The notes below the pieces were generated by a model. That model had not been told where the DNA came from. It ran no database searches and saw only the letters and a program-made list of their open reading frames with translations. 46,625 bases of DNA. It comes from Clostridia bacterium (GTDB lineage Bacteria > Bacillota > Clostridia > TANB77 > CAG-508). The DNA is taken from positions 1 to 46,625 of the forward strand of contig JAAWDR010000032.1 of the NCBI GenBank assembly GCA_022793875.1, in the 5' to 3' direction. This document shows positions 16,931-26,409 of the stretch, piece after piece. Position 1 is the first letter of the stretch; each line of letters opens with the position of its first letter. A program made the position numbers and the translations under genes.

Positions 16931-18430
16931 TTACATAAGTGGTGCAATTAATCTTAATAGAGCTTGCCAAATTCCTTTTAAAAACTTAGGGTTTGCTTCT
17001 TCTTTTGTTATTTCATGGCTTTTATTTATTGTCTCAACTAAATCTTTTTTTATATCTTCTATTTCTTTTACATTTTCAAGATAACATCCACATTCAAAGT
17101 GTAAGTATAAACTTCTATAATCTAAATTTATTGTTCCAACTGTTGCAATTTTATCATCTGATACAAATACTTTTGAGTGTATAAATCCTGGTGTATATTT
17201 ATATACCTTTACTCCTTGTTTTACAAGAAGTTCTACATATGATTCTGATAAAGTATATACTATTTTTTTGTCTGGAATTCCTGGAATGACTATTCTAACA
17301 TCTACTCCTCTTTTAGCTGCTAGATTTAAAGAATTTATCATGTCTGTATCTATAATTAAATATGGTGTAAAAATATACACATAATCATTTGCTTGATTTA
17401 TAATATTTAAATACACATCTTCTCCTGTAATCTCTTCATCTAATGGTGTTTCTCCATATGGAATTACATATCCATTTTCTTTAATTTCATCTTTAAACGT
17501 ATATTTAAATTTATTAAAGTCCTTGTCTTCATTTCTAAATGAATTCCACATAGTTAAAAACATTACAGAATAATTCCATACCGCTTCTCCTGAAATTCTT
17601 ATTCCATTGTCTTTCCAATGTCCATGTTTATTTATAATATTAATATATTCATCAGCTATATTTATTCCTCCTGAAAAGGCAACTTTTCCGTCTATAACAA
17701 GAATTTTTCTATGGTCTCTATTATTCATTATTACCCCAGATACTGGATTTAGTCTATTAAATACAACACATTTAATTCCTTTTTCCTCAAGTTCTTTATT
17801 ATATGATTTTTTTAATGTTGCAACACTTCCAAAATCATCATACATAACTCTTACATCTAAGCCTTTTCTTGCCTTTTCTTCTAATATTTCTAAAATAGTA
17901 TTCCACATTTTCCCATGATTTACTATAAAATATTCGAAAAAAATAAATTTTTCTGCTTTTTTTAATTCTTCAAGCATTGCTTCGAAAGCTTCTTCTCCTA
18001 TTGGATAATATGTAACATAATTATTTTTTGTAACAGGATATCCGCAATAGTCGCTTAAATATCTTATTTTGCTATTTTCTTTTATTTCTTCTTTTATTAT
18101 TTCATCTTGTACTAAATATTTTTTACTATTTTTTTCGCATTCTACTATATCTTTTAATATTTTACTTTTATTTTTGTTGTTTCCTATAATTATATACATT
18201 AAAGTTCCTATTAATGGAAATGTTATTAAAATAATAATCCATGGTAGTGTATATGAATAATTTTTACTATATTTTATTAATGCTAATATAAGTAAAAATC
18301 CTATTATTGTAAATATTATATTAAAAAATGCTATATGTTCTATAAAAAATAAATGTATTGATAAAGACAATAATATTTGTGCAATCAATCCTATTGCTAC
18401 TATTATTGATCTTTCTATTGCCATTTTCAT
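16931..18430 (-). CDS. cls: Cardiolipin synthase (phospholipase D family)
   Basis: The roughly 499-aa protein has two N-terminal membrane helices followed by two PLD-type catalytic motifs: HRKILVIDGKVAFSGG in the first half and HSKVFVSDDKIATVG in the second. These HxKx4D motifs define cardiolipin synthases, which condense two phosphatidylglycerols into cardiolipin. Length is normal. The ATG at 18430 is preferred over the one four codons upstream because GAGG lies 6 bases before it. It heads a probable operon with the YwaF-like protein and a MacB-type exporter, suggesting envelope lipid functions. Confidence 0.92.
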   Translation of the reverse strand: MKMAIERSIIVAIGLIAQILLSLSIHLFFIEHIAFFNIIFTIIGFLLILALIKYSKNYSYTLPWIIILITFPLIGTLMYIIIGNNKNKSKILKDIVECEKNSKKYLVQDEIIKEEIKENSKIRYLSDYCGYPVTKNNYVTYYPIGEEAFEAMLEELKKAEKFIFFEYFIVNHGKMWNTILEILEEKARKGLDVRVMYDDFGSVATLKKSYNKELEEKGIKCVVFNRLNPVSGVIMNNRDHRKILVIDGKVAFSGGINIADEYINIINKHGHWKDNGIRISGEAVWNYSVMFLTMWNSFRNEDKDFNKFKYTFKDEIKENGYVIPYGETPLDEEITGEDVYLNIINQANDYVYIFTPYLIIDTDMINSLNLAAKRGVDVRIVIPGIPDKKIVYTLSESYVELLVKQGVKVYKYTPGFIHSKVFVSDDKIATVGTINLDYRSLYLHFECGCYLENVKEIEDIKKDLVETINKSHEITKEEANPKFLKGIWQALLRLIAPLM

Positions 18431-18531
18431 ATTTAACCTCATTTCTATTATTTATTTTTTTATAATGTATGTGTTTTACTTTCTATTGTTTTACTATTAT
18501 TTTCATGTCTCATATTTGTTATAATATAACA

Positions 18532-18564
18532 TAAAAGCAAGTAATTATCAACTACTTGCTTTTA
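18532..18564 (-). terminator. Terminator of the bile salt hydrolase gene
   Basis: TAAAAGCAAGTA (18532-18543) and TACTTGCTTTTA (18553-18564) form a 12-bp perfect stem with a 9-base loop, ending in TTTTATGTT on the minus strand. The similar GCAAGTAA hairpin at 31828-31853 uses the same stem. Confidence 0.75.
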
Positions 18565-18570
18565 CATAAT

Positions 18571-19545
18571 TTAATTCTGGTTTTTTATTTGTTCTTCTCT
18601 TATTAAAGGAAAGACTATAAGTTCATCATTTTCTAAATTCTCTTTATGCATATTTATTGCTGTAATTTGATGATTATCATATGTTGTGTAATAATAAATT
18701 CCTTTATTAGTATTACAACATGATGTATACATTGTTATTTCATATTTTCCATCCCCTAAATCACAACATCCTCTTTGTTGATCAACTGAATTAAGAATAT
18801 GGAAAAATTGGCTCACACTCTCTTTTTCTCCTTCTAAAGAGATTGAATTCATTTTTACAAATACTGCTCTTATAAATCTTGATTGTGATGATAAATCTCC
18901 TGGAAGTCCTATTGCTCCCATTCCAAGACTATAAGTCTCTAAATTTAACTTTTTTGAAAAATTATTTTCTGGTGTTTTTGCTGATAACTGCATATAATTA
19001 TTTAATTCAAACATTTGCTTATCAAATGGTGGATTATTTGTTAATACTCCCACAGGATTCTCATATATTTTTATTCCTTCTTTTACTGATTCTATTGTTA
19101 TTGTTTCGTTATTATCAGATATAATCCAATGTAATTGAGCTAATGGTAATTTTTCGTTAAATTGTGTATTTAATAAATTTATTTTTTTTATTAACTTTTT
19201 TGCTTCTTCTACTGTTGCGCATTGGCTTAATATCCAAGGGATGAATTCAAATTGTGTTATATTATCTTTTCCTTCTATTTTTTCTTTATAATATGCATTT
19301 CCAACAAAATTTAATCCTGCCATTCCTAATCCTTTTTCATTAATTGCATCATAATATAGTGGATAATTCTCTGTTACATATGCCATTCCTATTATGGCAT
19401 AATGTGTTTTTATTTCTTCTTTTTCTCTAAAATGAAATGTATAATTTCGTGGTGTTATCGTGACTTTTTCACCATAAGACTTTTCATAGTCTAATGTACG
19501 TCCAAAATAAAAGTCTTTTGTTTTATAAGTTACTGCTGTACACAT
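18571..19545 (-). CDS. bsh: Bile salt hydrolase (choloylglycine hydrolase family)
   Basis: The 324-aa Ntn-hydrolase cleaves the amide bond of glycine- or taurine-conjugated bile acids in the gut. The nucleophile Cys2 becomes the N-terminus after Met removal (MCTAVTYK). Other active-site residues align with Clostridium perfringens CBH: Arg16 and Asp19 (FGRTLDY), Asn79 (GLNF), Asn170 (LTNNPPF) and Arg223 (SQSRFIRA). The closely matching flanks (YAIIGM, NEKGLG, YTSC) place it among bile salt hydrolases rather than penicillin V acylases, though activity needs testing. GGAGG lies 7 bases before the ATG. A fold-back element is inserted just upstream of its promoter. Confidence 0.9.
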   Translation of the reverse strand: MCTAVTYKTKDFYFGRTLDYEKSYGEKVTITPRNYTFHFREKEEIKTHYAIIGMAYVTENYPLYYDAINEKGLGMAGLNFVGNAYYKEKIEGKDNITQFEFIPWILSQCATVEEAKKLIKKINLLNTQFNEKLPLAQLHWIISDNNETITIESVKEGIKIYENPVGVLTNNPPFDKQMFELNNYMQLSAKTPENNFSKKLNLETYSLGMGAIGLPGDLSSQSRFIRAVFVKMNSISLEGEKESVSQFFHILNSVDQQRGCCDLGDGKYEITMYTSCCNTNKGIYYYTTYDNHQITAINMHKENLENDELIVFPLIREEQIKNQN

Positions 19546-19576
19546 ACACTTTCCTCCATTTTTAATAGTTTATTTA

Positions 19577-19606
19577 ATTATACTTTCCTTTTGTTTTATT
19601 TTTATA
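19577..19606 (-). promoter_or_regulatory. Candidate bsh promoter abutting the fold-back element
   Basis: A perfect TATAAT (19582-19577) lies 32 bases upstream of the start codon. The -35 position (about 19600-19606) reads TATAAA and coincides with the target duplication at the element's edge, so the original -35 context was altered by the insertion. Confidence 0.4.
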
Positions 19607-20044
19607 CTTATTATTCGACACTTTTTTGGATGTAATTGGGCAACATCTATGAGATTGTATTTTAGTATTTATTTTGTTCATTACGTTCAAAAAGAATTGC
19701 TAAAATAAGAAAATGAGCCGCTTTCACTCAGGCCAAAATAGATACTTATATTTCTTTTGAATGAAATTCTGAATGTGCCATGGAAGGACTGTAGAAAATC
19801 TAAATAAAATCAATTAGGGAATCTCGCCTCACGAGGGCGCTGATTGATTTTATTTAGATTTTCTAAGTCCTGTATTAAACTGAGGAATGTAATGAAAAAG
19901 AAATATAAATATCTATTTTTCCGTGAACATTCCTCATTTTCTTATTTAATCATTTCTATTTTTTCACTTCAATCAAGCGATAAATACTAAAATACAATCT
20001 CATAGATGTTGCCCAATTACATTTCAAAAATGTCGGATAATAAG
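19607..20044. mobile_element. 438-bp fold-back MITE-like element with 9-bp target duplication
   Basis: The whole segment is one long imperfect palindrome. Both ends read inward from CTTATTAT(T/C)CGACA, and 43 identical bases from ATGTAATTGGGCAACATC onward continue the terminal repeat. The centre (about 19795-19860) is a 22-bp perfect stem around a short GC-richer core. It is flanked by direct repeats ATTTTTATA at 19598-19606 and 20045-20053, a 9-bp target-site duplication. No coding sequence is inside, so it is non-autonomous. It sits between the three-gene operon's terminator and the bsh promoter. Confidence 0.85.
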
Positions 20045-20071
20045 ATTTTTATATTATTATGTATAAATATA

Positions 20072-20102
20072 TTAAAAACGAGTAATTACTAATAATTACT
20101 CG
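20072..20102 (-). terminator. Terminator overlapping the last codons of a three-gene operon
   Basis: CGAGTAATTA and TAATTACTCG (20102-20079 on the minus strand) form a 10-bp stem with a 4-base loop, followed by TTTTTAATA. The stop codon of the upstream gene lies inside the hairpin. Confidence 0.85.
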
Positions 20103-20457
20103 CTATATCTAAATTATATATAAAATCATCCATTTCTCCATTTTCAAAATATATAGTATCCTCATATTTTTCTTGGTCTCTTACAGGAAGAAATATTGAT
20201 AATTTTACACACTTATAATCACATTCTGGACAATGATAAGCATAAATTCCGCAAGCATAATACCCAGCAGGTATATCTGCTTTTTTGTCTACTTTAATTA
20301 GATTTTTCTTAAAATATTCTGCATCATTATGTGATACATAATGATCAACTAATACTGGCAACATATAAAGTTGCTTTTTCTTTATATCCATAACTTCAGT
20401 ACATTTTTTGCACCAATCTTCATGGAATATTGAACGCATTTTTCTAAAAAAACTCAT
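20089..20457 (-). CDS. Hypothetical protein with two Cys pairs
   Basis: The 122-aa soluble protein has CKKC (residues 16-19) and CPEC (near 77) and could bind zinc. Other features are a helical N-terminus and an acidic tail (YFENGEMDDFIYNLD). I do not recognise the family. Its ATG is one base past the stop of the gene upstream and lacks its own Shine-Dalgarno, so it is probably translationally coupled. It is the last gene of a three-gene operon. Confidence 0.65.
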   Translation of the reverse strand: MSFFRKMRSIFHEDWCKKCTEVMDIKKKQLYMLPVLVDHYVSHNDAEYFKKNLIKVDKKADIPAGYYACGIYAYHCPECDYKCVKLSIFLPVRDQEKYEDTIYFENGEMDDFIYNLDIASNY

Positions 20458-20458
20458 A

Positions 20459-21040
20459 TTATTTACAGTTAGAGCGTGCTTCCTCTATCATTTTTACCAT
20501 CATGTCTGCTTTTGAAATTCCAGTTAATATGTATTCACTATCCATTCTAAAACGTTGATTTGATGTAAATGTGTCTACTCTTATTTTTATATCATCAACT
20601 ATAAATAAAAAGCTTACTCTACTACTTCCTTCTAAAAATCCTATTCCGCCTTTTCCATCATCTACCCATGCTTTACTAACTTTAGAAGCTGGTATAATAT
20701 ATGTTTTAAACGGATTCCAGAAAAATACTAATCCTATTTGTCCTTTATTTGCATCAATTATTACAACTTTTCCTTTTCCATAAAATGTTTGATTTCTATT
20801 AAATCCCTTTGAATCTAATTCTTTTTCAAACTTTCTAGTTACTGTTTTATATATTTGGCTTCCTCCAAATATCCACCATATTATAGATAATAAACTTGGT
20901 CCCATTATTAAAATTACTGCTCCATTTCCTTTTGGGAAATATAAATAACTAATTAGAAAACATATTGCACAAATTGCCATAGGCCCAAATATATATCCTA
21001 ATAAATATAATATATTAATTTTCTTTATTTTTTCTTCCAT
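20459..21040 (-). CDS. Membrane protein of unknown function, two N-terminal helices
   Basis: The 193-aa protein has two hydrophobic helices (about 10-30 and 40-58) followed by a soluble beta-rich region (KVVIIDANKGQIGLVFFWNPFKTYIIPASKV, written here in parts as KVVIIDANKGQIGLVFF and PFKTYIIPASKV). The soluble part resembles a PH-like or lipid-facing fold, but I do not assign a family. AAAGGGG lies 6-7 bases before the ATG. It follows the first gene by 2 bases and overlaps none, consistent with a tight operon. Confidence 0.65.
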   Translation of the reverse strand: MEEKIKKINILYLLGYIFGPMAICAICFLISYLYFPKGNGAVILIMGPSLLSIIWWIFGGSQIYKTVTRKFEKELDSKGFNRNQTFYGKGKVVIIDANKGQIGLVFFWNPFKTYIIPASKVSKAWVDDGKGGIGFLEGSSRVSFLFIVDDIKIRVDTFTSNQRFRMDSEYILTGISKADMMVKMIEEARSNCK

Positions 21041-21042
21041 TT

Positions 21043-21510
21043 TTATCCCCTTTCTTTATATTCTATCTGGCCTAAAAAATATTCATCACTACTTAAGTCT
21101 TCCTTAATTATTTTTCCTACTGGTAGTATTGAATCTCCTGTAAACATTGAATCTCCTTCATGTTGTACATTTTCTTCATTAATACGTGCTGCTACTTTTT
21201 CTCCTGATGGAAGTGTTAAAGCTTGCATATAATAACCATTATGATATCCTGCACCTTTGTTTCTGTATTCAATACCTGGAGATACTACAGTAAATGTGTC
21301 ATGTGTTAATAAGTCTTCTATATTTTGAGCTTTAAATGTTTCTTCGTCTGCTTTTCCACCTATTTCTCCACTTTCTACTTTGTGCTCTTCTTTATGCTCT
21401 TGATATTTATCTGCTAATAAATTATTTGCTATTTTTGCAGTTCCCATAGCTAATAAAACACTAATTAGTAAACAAAGCCATATATCATATCTTAAATTAT
21501 GATACCTCAT
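21043..21510 (-). CDS. Membrane-anchored hypothetical protein
   Basis: The 155-aa product has one N-terminal membrane helix (about 10-30) then an extracytoplasmic Lys/Glu-rich stretch and a beta-rich domain with YRNKGAGYHNGYYMQALTLPSG. No family is recognised. AAAGGGGG lies 7 bases before the ATG and a strong promoter lies upstream. It is the first of three cotranscribed genes encoding one anchored protein, one two-helix membrane protein and one Cys-rich protein; they may form one envelope complex. Confidence 0.65.
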   Translation of the reverse strand: MRYHNLRYDIWLCLLISVLLAMGTAKIANNLLADKYQEHKEEHKVESGEIGGKADEETFKAQNIEDLLTHDTFTVVSPGIEYRNKGAGYHNGYYMQALTLPSGEKVAARINEENVQHEGDSMFTGDSILPVGKIIKEDLSSDEYFLGQIEYKERG

Positions 21511-21543
21511 ATTATCCCCCTTTCTTTAATTGTATCTTATTAA

Positions 21544-21572
21544 ATTTTAGTACTTTTTTTACATAATGTAAA
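21544..21572 (-). promoter_or_regulatory. Sigma-A promoter of the three-gene membrane operon
   Basis: TTTACA (21572-21567), 17-base spacer, TAAAAT (21549-21544). The -35 lies in a near-perfect 15-bp dyad TTTACATTATGTAAA (21572-21558), a possible operator. Confidence 0.65.
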
Positions 21573-21646
21573 GTTTTTCTGCATTTTTTCTTATATTTTC
21601 GTAAGAAATTTAAAGAAGACTCTTATTTCTGATAATTTTTTGCACA

Positions 21647-24124
21647 TTATTCAACATCATGTCTTGCAAGTATCTGCGCTGGTCTTTTTCTAAGTACTCC
21701 ATATAAAGGCATTAAACCGACAATAATATTAAATCCATAAACTAATAAAACACTAATTCCTATTGTAACACCATTTACAACATACATTTTTCCAACATAT
21801 GGAACTTTAGAAATTGTATTTAATATATATGTCATAAGTAATATACCTGACATACTAGCACATGTAGTTATTGCTAATATCTCTCCTAAAAACATTCTAT
21901 ATATATCTGATTTTTTAACACCAATTGCTCTTAAAACACCTACTTCTTTTATTCTTGACAAAAATGATGATCTTGTCATTAAATATATTTCTATTAATGA
22001 TATCGCAAGTATTACTGCTGCAAATATGATTGAGCCCCTTCTGCTTTCTTTTTGCTCCTCTATATAGTCTTGTTTATCTTTTTCATATTTATCTACAATA
22101 TTTAAATTATATTCATTTTTCAATTTTTCTAATGCTATTTCTTTTTGTTTTGGATATATCATAAATCCTTCTTTACTATTTATTACACTATATTTTACTG
22201 TGTTATTATTAACTAAATAGTCTTGCTTGTTTGTTTTGCTGTCATAATATCCAACTACTTTTAGTTCTACTCCATTAATTTGTGTTTTTATTGTTTTATT
22301 TAATTTCATGTCATATTGATTTGATTTATTTACAATTACTTCATAATCTTCTGTTGGCATTTTTCCTTTTAATAAAGTGATGTCATCTAAATCTAGATTA
22401 TAATCATAAACTTTTTCTGTTGTCTTTTCTTGTATAACTCCTTTATATACATTCCATGTGTCTGCAATTGATTCTGAATTGTTTAATATATTTATAAATA
22501 TTGATTTATTTGCATATATTGATGGGCTCCCTTTATCTACAAATCCTACTATTGTAAATTCTTTCATATTTTTTATTGAAACTTTTCTATTTAGGAAATC
22601 TTCTTCTGTTATTAATCCAAATCTTTTTGCTAATCCTTTTGAATTATTCATATACATATTAGATGCTTTGGCACCTTCTATTTTTTCCATTGTCATTTTA
22701 TCTAACACTATTTCATATTCATTTTCTGGCATTCTTCCTTTTGTTATATCTTCTTTTGTTATTGTATCTATGCTTGTAAGTGAACCTGAAAGGTCAAGTG
22801 TATATCCTGATGTTTGATAATAATCATCACATTTTAGTTTTAAATATATTGTACTGTCTCCTGGAAGAATATAATCTACTTCTTCTAATTTTTCATATTT
22901 AATAAAATCTTCTACACTTATTTTAGGTATATCAACAAATAAATAGTTTTTATTTTTTGTGATAAAATCTTCGTCTTCTATATTTCTTATTCCTGCAATA
23001 TTACATATAGAATAAACTATGAACATTGCTGATGCAAAGAATCCTATTAATAATATCTTTTTTAGTATTGTATAATCTACAATTTTTTTGAAGCCTTTTA
23101 TTATTGTTCTGAATATTCCATTTATTGAACTATATTTTGTTTTTGTATTTTTGTCTATTATTCTGTCTAAGTTATATTCATGTTCTTTATATATACTTTT
23201 ATCAATTTTTTTATAATGTTCATTTACTAATTCTACTGCTGAGTTTTCATCTACTACTTCTATTTTTGTATTTTCAGATTTTATATAAATATTTCCGTTT
23301 TTTACTATTATTTTTACATCTACTTTTTCTTTATTTTCTGAATATACTTCTACATTTAAATTATTCTTATCAATTTTGTCTATGTTTTTGAAATCTTTTA
23401 GGTATATTTTATTTTCTAATCTATAGTCTAAATCTTCATTTGTATCATTTTTGTAGTCTTTTATAATTCTTCCATCTTGTAGTTCTATTATTCTTGATGC
23501 ATAGAATTTTGCTAAATCTACTTCATGTGTTACTAATATGACTAACTTGTTCTTTGATATTGCTTTTATTATGTTCATTATTTCTAATGAATTTTTACTG
23601 TCTAGATTTCCTGTTGGTTCATCTGCAATTACTATGTTTGGATTTTTTACTATTGCTCTTGCTATTGCTACTCTTTGCCTTTCTCCTCCTGATAACATTT
23701 TTGCTGGTCTATTTCTATATCTATACATATTTACGCTTTCAAGTACATAATTAACCCTTTTCTCTATTTCCTTTTTGTTTTTTATTCCTATCATTCTTAA
23801 TGAAATTGCAACATTTTCATATACTGTTAAATTGTCTATTAATTTGTAATCTTGAAATATGTATCCTATGTTTAAATTTCTTATTTTATCTACTTTATAT
23901 GTTCTTTTTTGTGTTATTCTTTTTCCATTTACATATACTTTTCCTTTATTTACTTTGTCTAACCCCCCTATTACATTTAAAATTGTAGTTTTTCCACTTC
24001 CTGACGTTCCTAAAAGTGCTACTAGTCCTGTATTTTCAAATTCTATTGAGGTGTTGTTTATAATATGAATTTCGTTTCTTTTTCTTCTATTAAAGTATTT
24101 GTTGACTTTTTCTAGTTTTATCAT
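21647..24124 (-). CDS. ABC exporter, ATPase fused to FtsX-type permease (second of a pair)
   Basis: The 825-aa protein has a full ATPase domain in residues 1-230 (Walker A LGTSGSGKTT, signature LSGGERQRVAIARAIV, Walker B IVIADEPTGNLD, H-loop VTHE). A linker and one membrane helix (about 355-378) follow, then a large extracytoplasmic domain and three C-terminal helices (from about 695). This is the MacB-like order, but ATPase and permease are in one chain. It starts 2 bases after the stop of the related 731-aa gene, with GGAGG before the ATG, so the two are translated together and probably work as a heterodimer. The substrate is unknown, plausibly peptides or lipids. Confidence 0.9.
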   Translation of the reverse strand: MIKLEKVNKYFNRRKRNEIHIINNTSIEFENTGLVALLGTSGSGKTTILNVIGGLDKVNKGKVYVNGKRITQKRTYKVDKIRNLNIGYIFQDYKLIDNLTVYENVAISLRMIGIKNKKEIEKRVNYVLESVNMYRYRNRPAKMLSGGERQRVAIARAIVKNPNIVIADEPTGNLDSKNSLEIMNIIKAISKNKLVILVTHEVDLAKFYASRIIELQDGRIIKDYKNDTNEDLDYRLENKIYLKDFKNIDKIDKNNLNVEVYSENKEKVDVKIIVKNGNIYIKSENTKIEVVDENSAVELVNEHYKKIDKSIYKEHEYNLDRIIDKNTKTKYSSINGIFRTIIKGFKKIVDYTILKKILLIGFFASAMFIVYSICNIAGIRNIEDEDFITKNKNYLFVDIPKISVEDFIKYEKLEEVDYILPGDSTIYLKLKCDDYYQTSGYTLDLSGSLTSIDTITKEDITKGRMPENEYEIVLDKMTMEKIEGAKASNMYMNNSKGLAKRFGLITEEDFLNRKVSIKNMKEFTIVGFVDKGSPSIYANKSIFINILNNSESIADTWNVYKGVIQEKTTEKVYDYNLDLDDITLLKGKMPTEDYEVIVNKSNQYDMKLNKTIKTQINGVELKVVGYYDSKTNKQDYLVNNNTVKYSVINSKEGFMIYPKQKEIALEKLKNEYNLNIVDKYEKDKQDYIEEQKESRRGSIIFAAVILAISLIEIYLMTRSSFLSRIKEVGVLRAIGVKKSDIYRMFLGEILAITTCASMSGILLMTYILNTISKVPYVGKMYVVNGVTIGISVLLVYGFNIIVGLMPLYGVLRKRPAQILARHDVE

Positions 24125-24126
24125 AA

Positions 24127-26322
24127 CTACACCTCCTCATTATATGTATTTATTGTTGTATTTTTAAATAGTTTTTTAGTAAATTTTCTTGATATCAATC
24201 TTGACATTACTATTAAAATTAAATACATTAGAATACATTCTTTTATACTTACATATCTTACAGCTCTTGAAATATATCCCAAATTTATAATATCCATTTT
24301 AGATAAAATTATAGGTATTATGACTCCTATATATGCTAAACTTGAATTTACAAATAATTCTATGTCTAATATTCTTTTTACACTTTTATATGTTGCTCCT
24401 AAAATTCTTAATGTTGTATAATATATGTTTCTTGATTTTAGTATAATTCTAATTATAAAATATGATATAAAGAATAATACAAATGTTAATATTATTGTTA
24501 CTATTAATTTTATTATTTTTAATATTTGTCTATATAACTTATCACTCTCATATTCTGTTTTGTAATCTGTAATTTTTTTTGCTTTTATTCCTATGTTTTC
24601 TAATTCTTTTAAAGTTGTATCTATTTCTTCTATATCTTTTACATATACACTAGATTGGTATAATGGCTTGTCATATATGGCATTATATTCTTCTCTATTT
24701 ATAAATATCATATCTTTATAGGCATAATAATTTGCATTTTTATTTCCTACTATATCTACGTAATTTTCTTCTGTAAATGTATCACTTATTTTTAAGTTTA
24801 GTTCATCACTATAATAGATATTGCTTATTTTTATATTAATTGGTTTATTTTTTATTGTTCTATTTTCTATTTGATATCTTAGCTCATCATTTACAATTGC
24901 TTGTCCTTTTTCTACTTTATCACTTGGGCATATTTCTGCATTTATATATTTATTGTTAAATAATACTTTAGTATCGCAATATCCTTTATGTATGCTAATT
25001 TTCATTTTTTCTAAAATACTGTTATGTACATAAATTTTATTTTTATCTTCAGTATATTTTATTCCTACAACAGCTACTTCTTGTTGTTCTTCTACTCTAT
25101 AATAATCATTAGTCCACATAGTAAATGTTTGATTTACCAACTCATTTAATCTATTTGTTACATAATAATGTTCCCTACCTATTTCAATTACTATCTCATT
25201 TTCTCTTTCAGGCATTCTTCCTATGTCTAAATTTCCTGAAAAATTTTTAATATTGCTTATATATCCTCCTATTGCCATCATATCTCTTGATCCAATTTGC
25301 CTATCTGCTGCTATATGTTTATCTATTATTAAATCATCTTCTACTATATAATCAACATTTGAAATATTTTTTATTTTTTCATAATCCTCTTGGTTAAATG
25401 CTGTTTTGTCCTGTTTTTTTATAAGTATTCTATTTTCATCATATATATGTTCACTATTCATATATTCTGATAGTTTAAAACTTCCATATTCTAAGAAAAT
25501 TGATGCTGTTATAAAAAAGAATACTGCAAATAACAATAAAAATTTTGTAAGTATGTTAAATGTATTTCTAATTCCTAATCTATATTTATTAAATATTGTT
25601 ATTTTGTTATATTTGCTTTCTTCTACTTTTGGCTCTTCTTTTACTTCTTTTATTTGTGTATTTTCTATTATTCTTCCATCATGCATTTTTATAATTCTTG
25701 TTGCATATTCTTCTATTTGCTCTATATTATGTGTTACTAAAACTACTAATTTATTTTTGGCTACTCTTTTTAATATTTCTATAACTTCTTTTGCTGATTC
25801 TGTATCTAAATTTCCTGTTGGCTCATCTGCTACTATGATTGGTGTGTCTTTTACCATTGCTCTTGCTATTGCTACTCTTTGTTTTTGTCCTCCTGATAAT
25901 TTTGATACTTTTGTGTTTTTGAATTTTGTTAATCCTACTTGGTCTATTATTTCTAATATTTTCTTTTTTACTTGTCTTTTCTTATATCCATTTAATAATA
26001 ATACTAGTTCTACATTTTGATATACTGTGTAACTATTTATTAAATTAAAGCTTTGGAATATGTTTGCTATGTATTTTCTTCTATATTCTTCGAAGTCTTT
26101 TTCTGTGTAATGGCTAGTTTCTTTGCCATTTATGTACATTTCTCCTTCTTCATAACTGTCTAGTCCTGATATTACGTTCAGTAGTGTGCTTTTTCCGCTT
26201 CCTGATTCTCCTGTAATGGCGATGAATTCTCCCATTTTTAGTTCTAGGTTTATTTTTGTGAATCCTGTTGCTATCATTCCTTTGTTATAATAGAATTTTG
26301 ATACATTTTTTAATTTTAACAT
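24127..26322 (-). CDS. ABC exporter, ATPase fused to FtsX-type permease (first of a pair)
   Basis: The 731-aa product has an N-terminal ATPase with Walker A TGESGSGKST, signature LSGGQKQRVAIARAMV, Walker B IIVADEPTGNLD and H-loop VTHN. A membrane helix follows at about 262-282, then an extracytoplasmic region and three or four C-terminal helices. The permease half is shorter than in its downstream partner. GGGAG lies 7 bases before the ATG and a good sigma-A promoter sits at 26350-26378. Immediately upstream on the same strand is an ECF sigma/anti-sigma pair, but a terminator and repeat separate them, so joint regulation is only a possibility. Confidence 0.9.
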   Translation of the reverse strand: MLKLKNVSKFYYNKGMIATGFTKINLELKMGEFIAITGESGSGKSTLLNVISGLDSYEEGEMYINGKETSHYTEKDFEEYRRKYIANIFQSFNLINSYTVYQNVELVLLLNGYKKRQVKKKILEIIDQVGLTKFKNTKVSKLSGGQKQRVAIARAMVKDTPIIVADEPTGNLDTESAKEVIEILKRVAKNKLVVLVTHNIEQIEEYATRIIKMHDGRIIENTQIKEVKEEPKVEESKYNKITIFNKYRLGIRNTFNILTKFLLLFAVFFFITASIFLEYGSFKLSEYMNSEHIYDENRILIKKQDKTAFNQEDYEKIKNISNVDYIVEDDLIIDKHIAADRQIGSRDMMAIGGYISNIKNFSGNLDIGRMPERENEIVIEIGREHYYVTNRLNELVNQTFTMWTNDYYRVEEQQEVAVVGIKYTEDKNKIYVHNSILEKMKISIHKGYCDTKVLFNNKYINAEICPSDKVEKGQAIVNDELRYQIENRTIKNKPINIKISNIYYSDELNLKISDTFTEENYVDIVGNKNANYYAYKDMIFINREEYNAIYDKPLYQSSVYVKDIEEIDTTLKELENIGIKAKKITDYKTEYESDKLYRQILKIIKLIVTIILTFVLFFISYFIIRIILKSRNIYYTTLRILGATYKSVKRILDIELFVNSSLAYIGVIIPIILSKMDIINLGYISRAVRYVSIKECILMYLILIVMSRLISRKFTKKLFKNTTINTYNEEV

Positions 26323-26349
26323 TTGTATTCTCCCTTTTTTATTTTCTTC

Positions 26350-26378
26350 ATAATATCATAGCGAAAAAATTTTTTCAA
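26350..26378 (-). promoter_or_regulatory. Sigma-A promoter of the paired fusion exporters
   Basis: TTGAAA (26378-26373), 17-base spacer, TATTAT (26355-26350), about 28 bases before the start codon. Confidence 0.65.
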
Positions 26379-26409
26379 CAAATTTCGATTTTCTATTTGA
26401 AAGTCAAAA

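Noticed and set aside
19607..20044. Rho-independent terminator or structured RNA as the explanation of the large palindrome
   Set aside because: Separate conventional terminators already serve the neighbouring operon, and the 9-bp flanking duplication is better explained by transposition.
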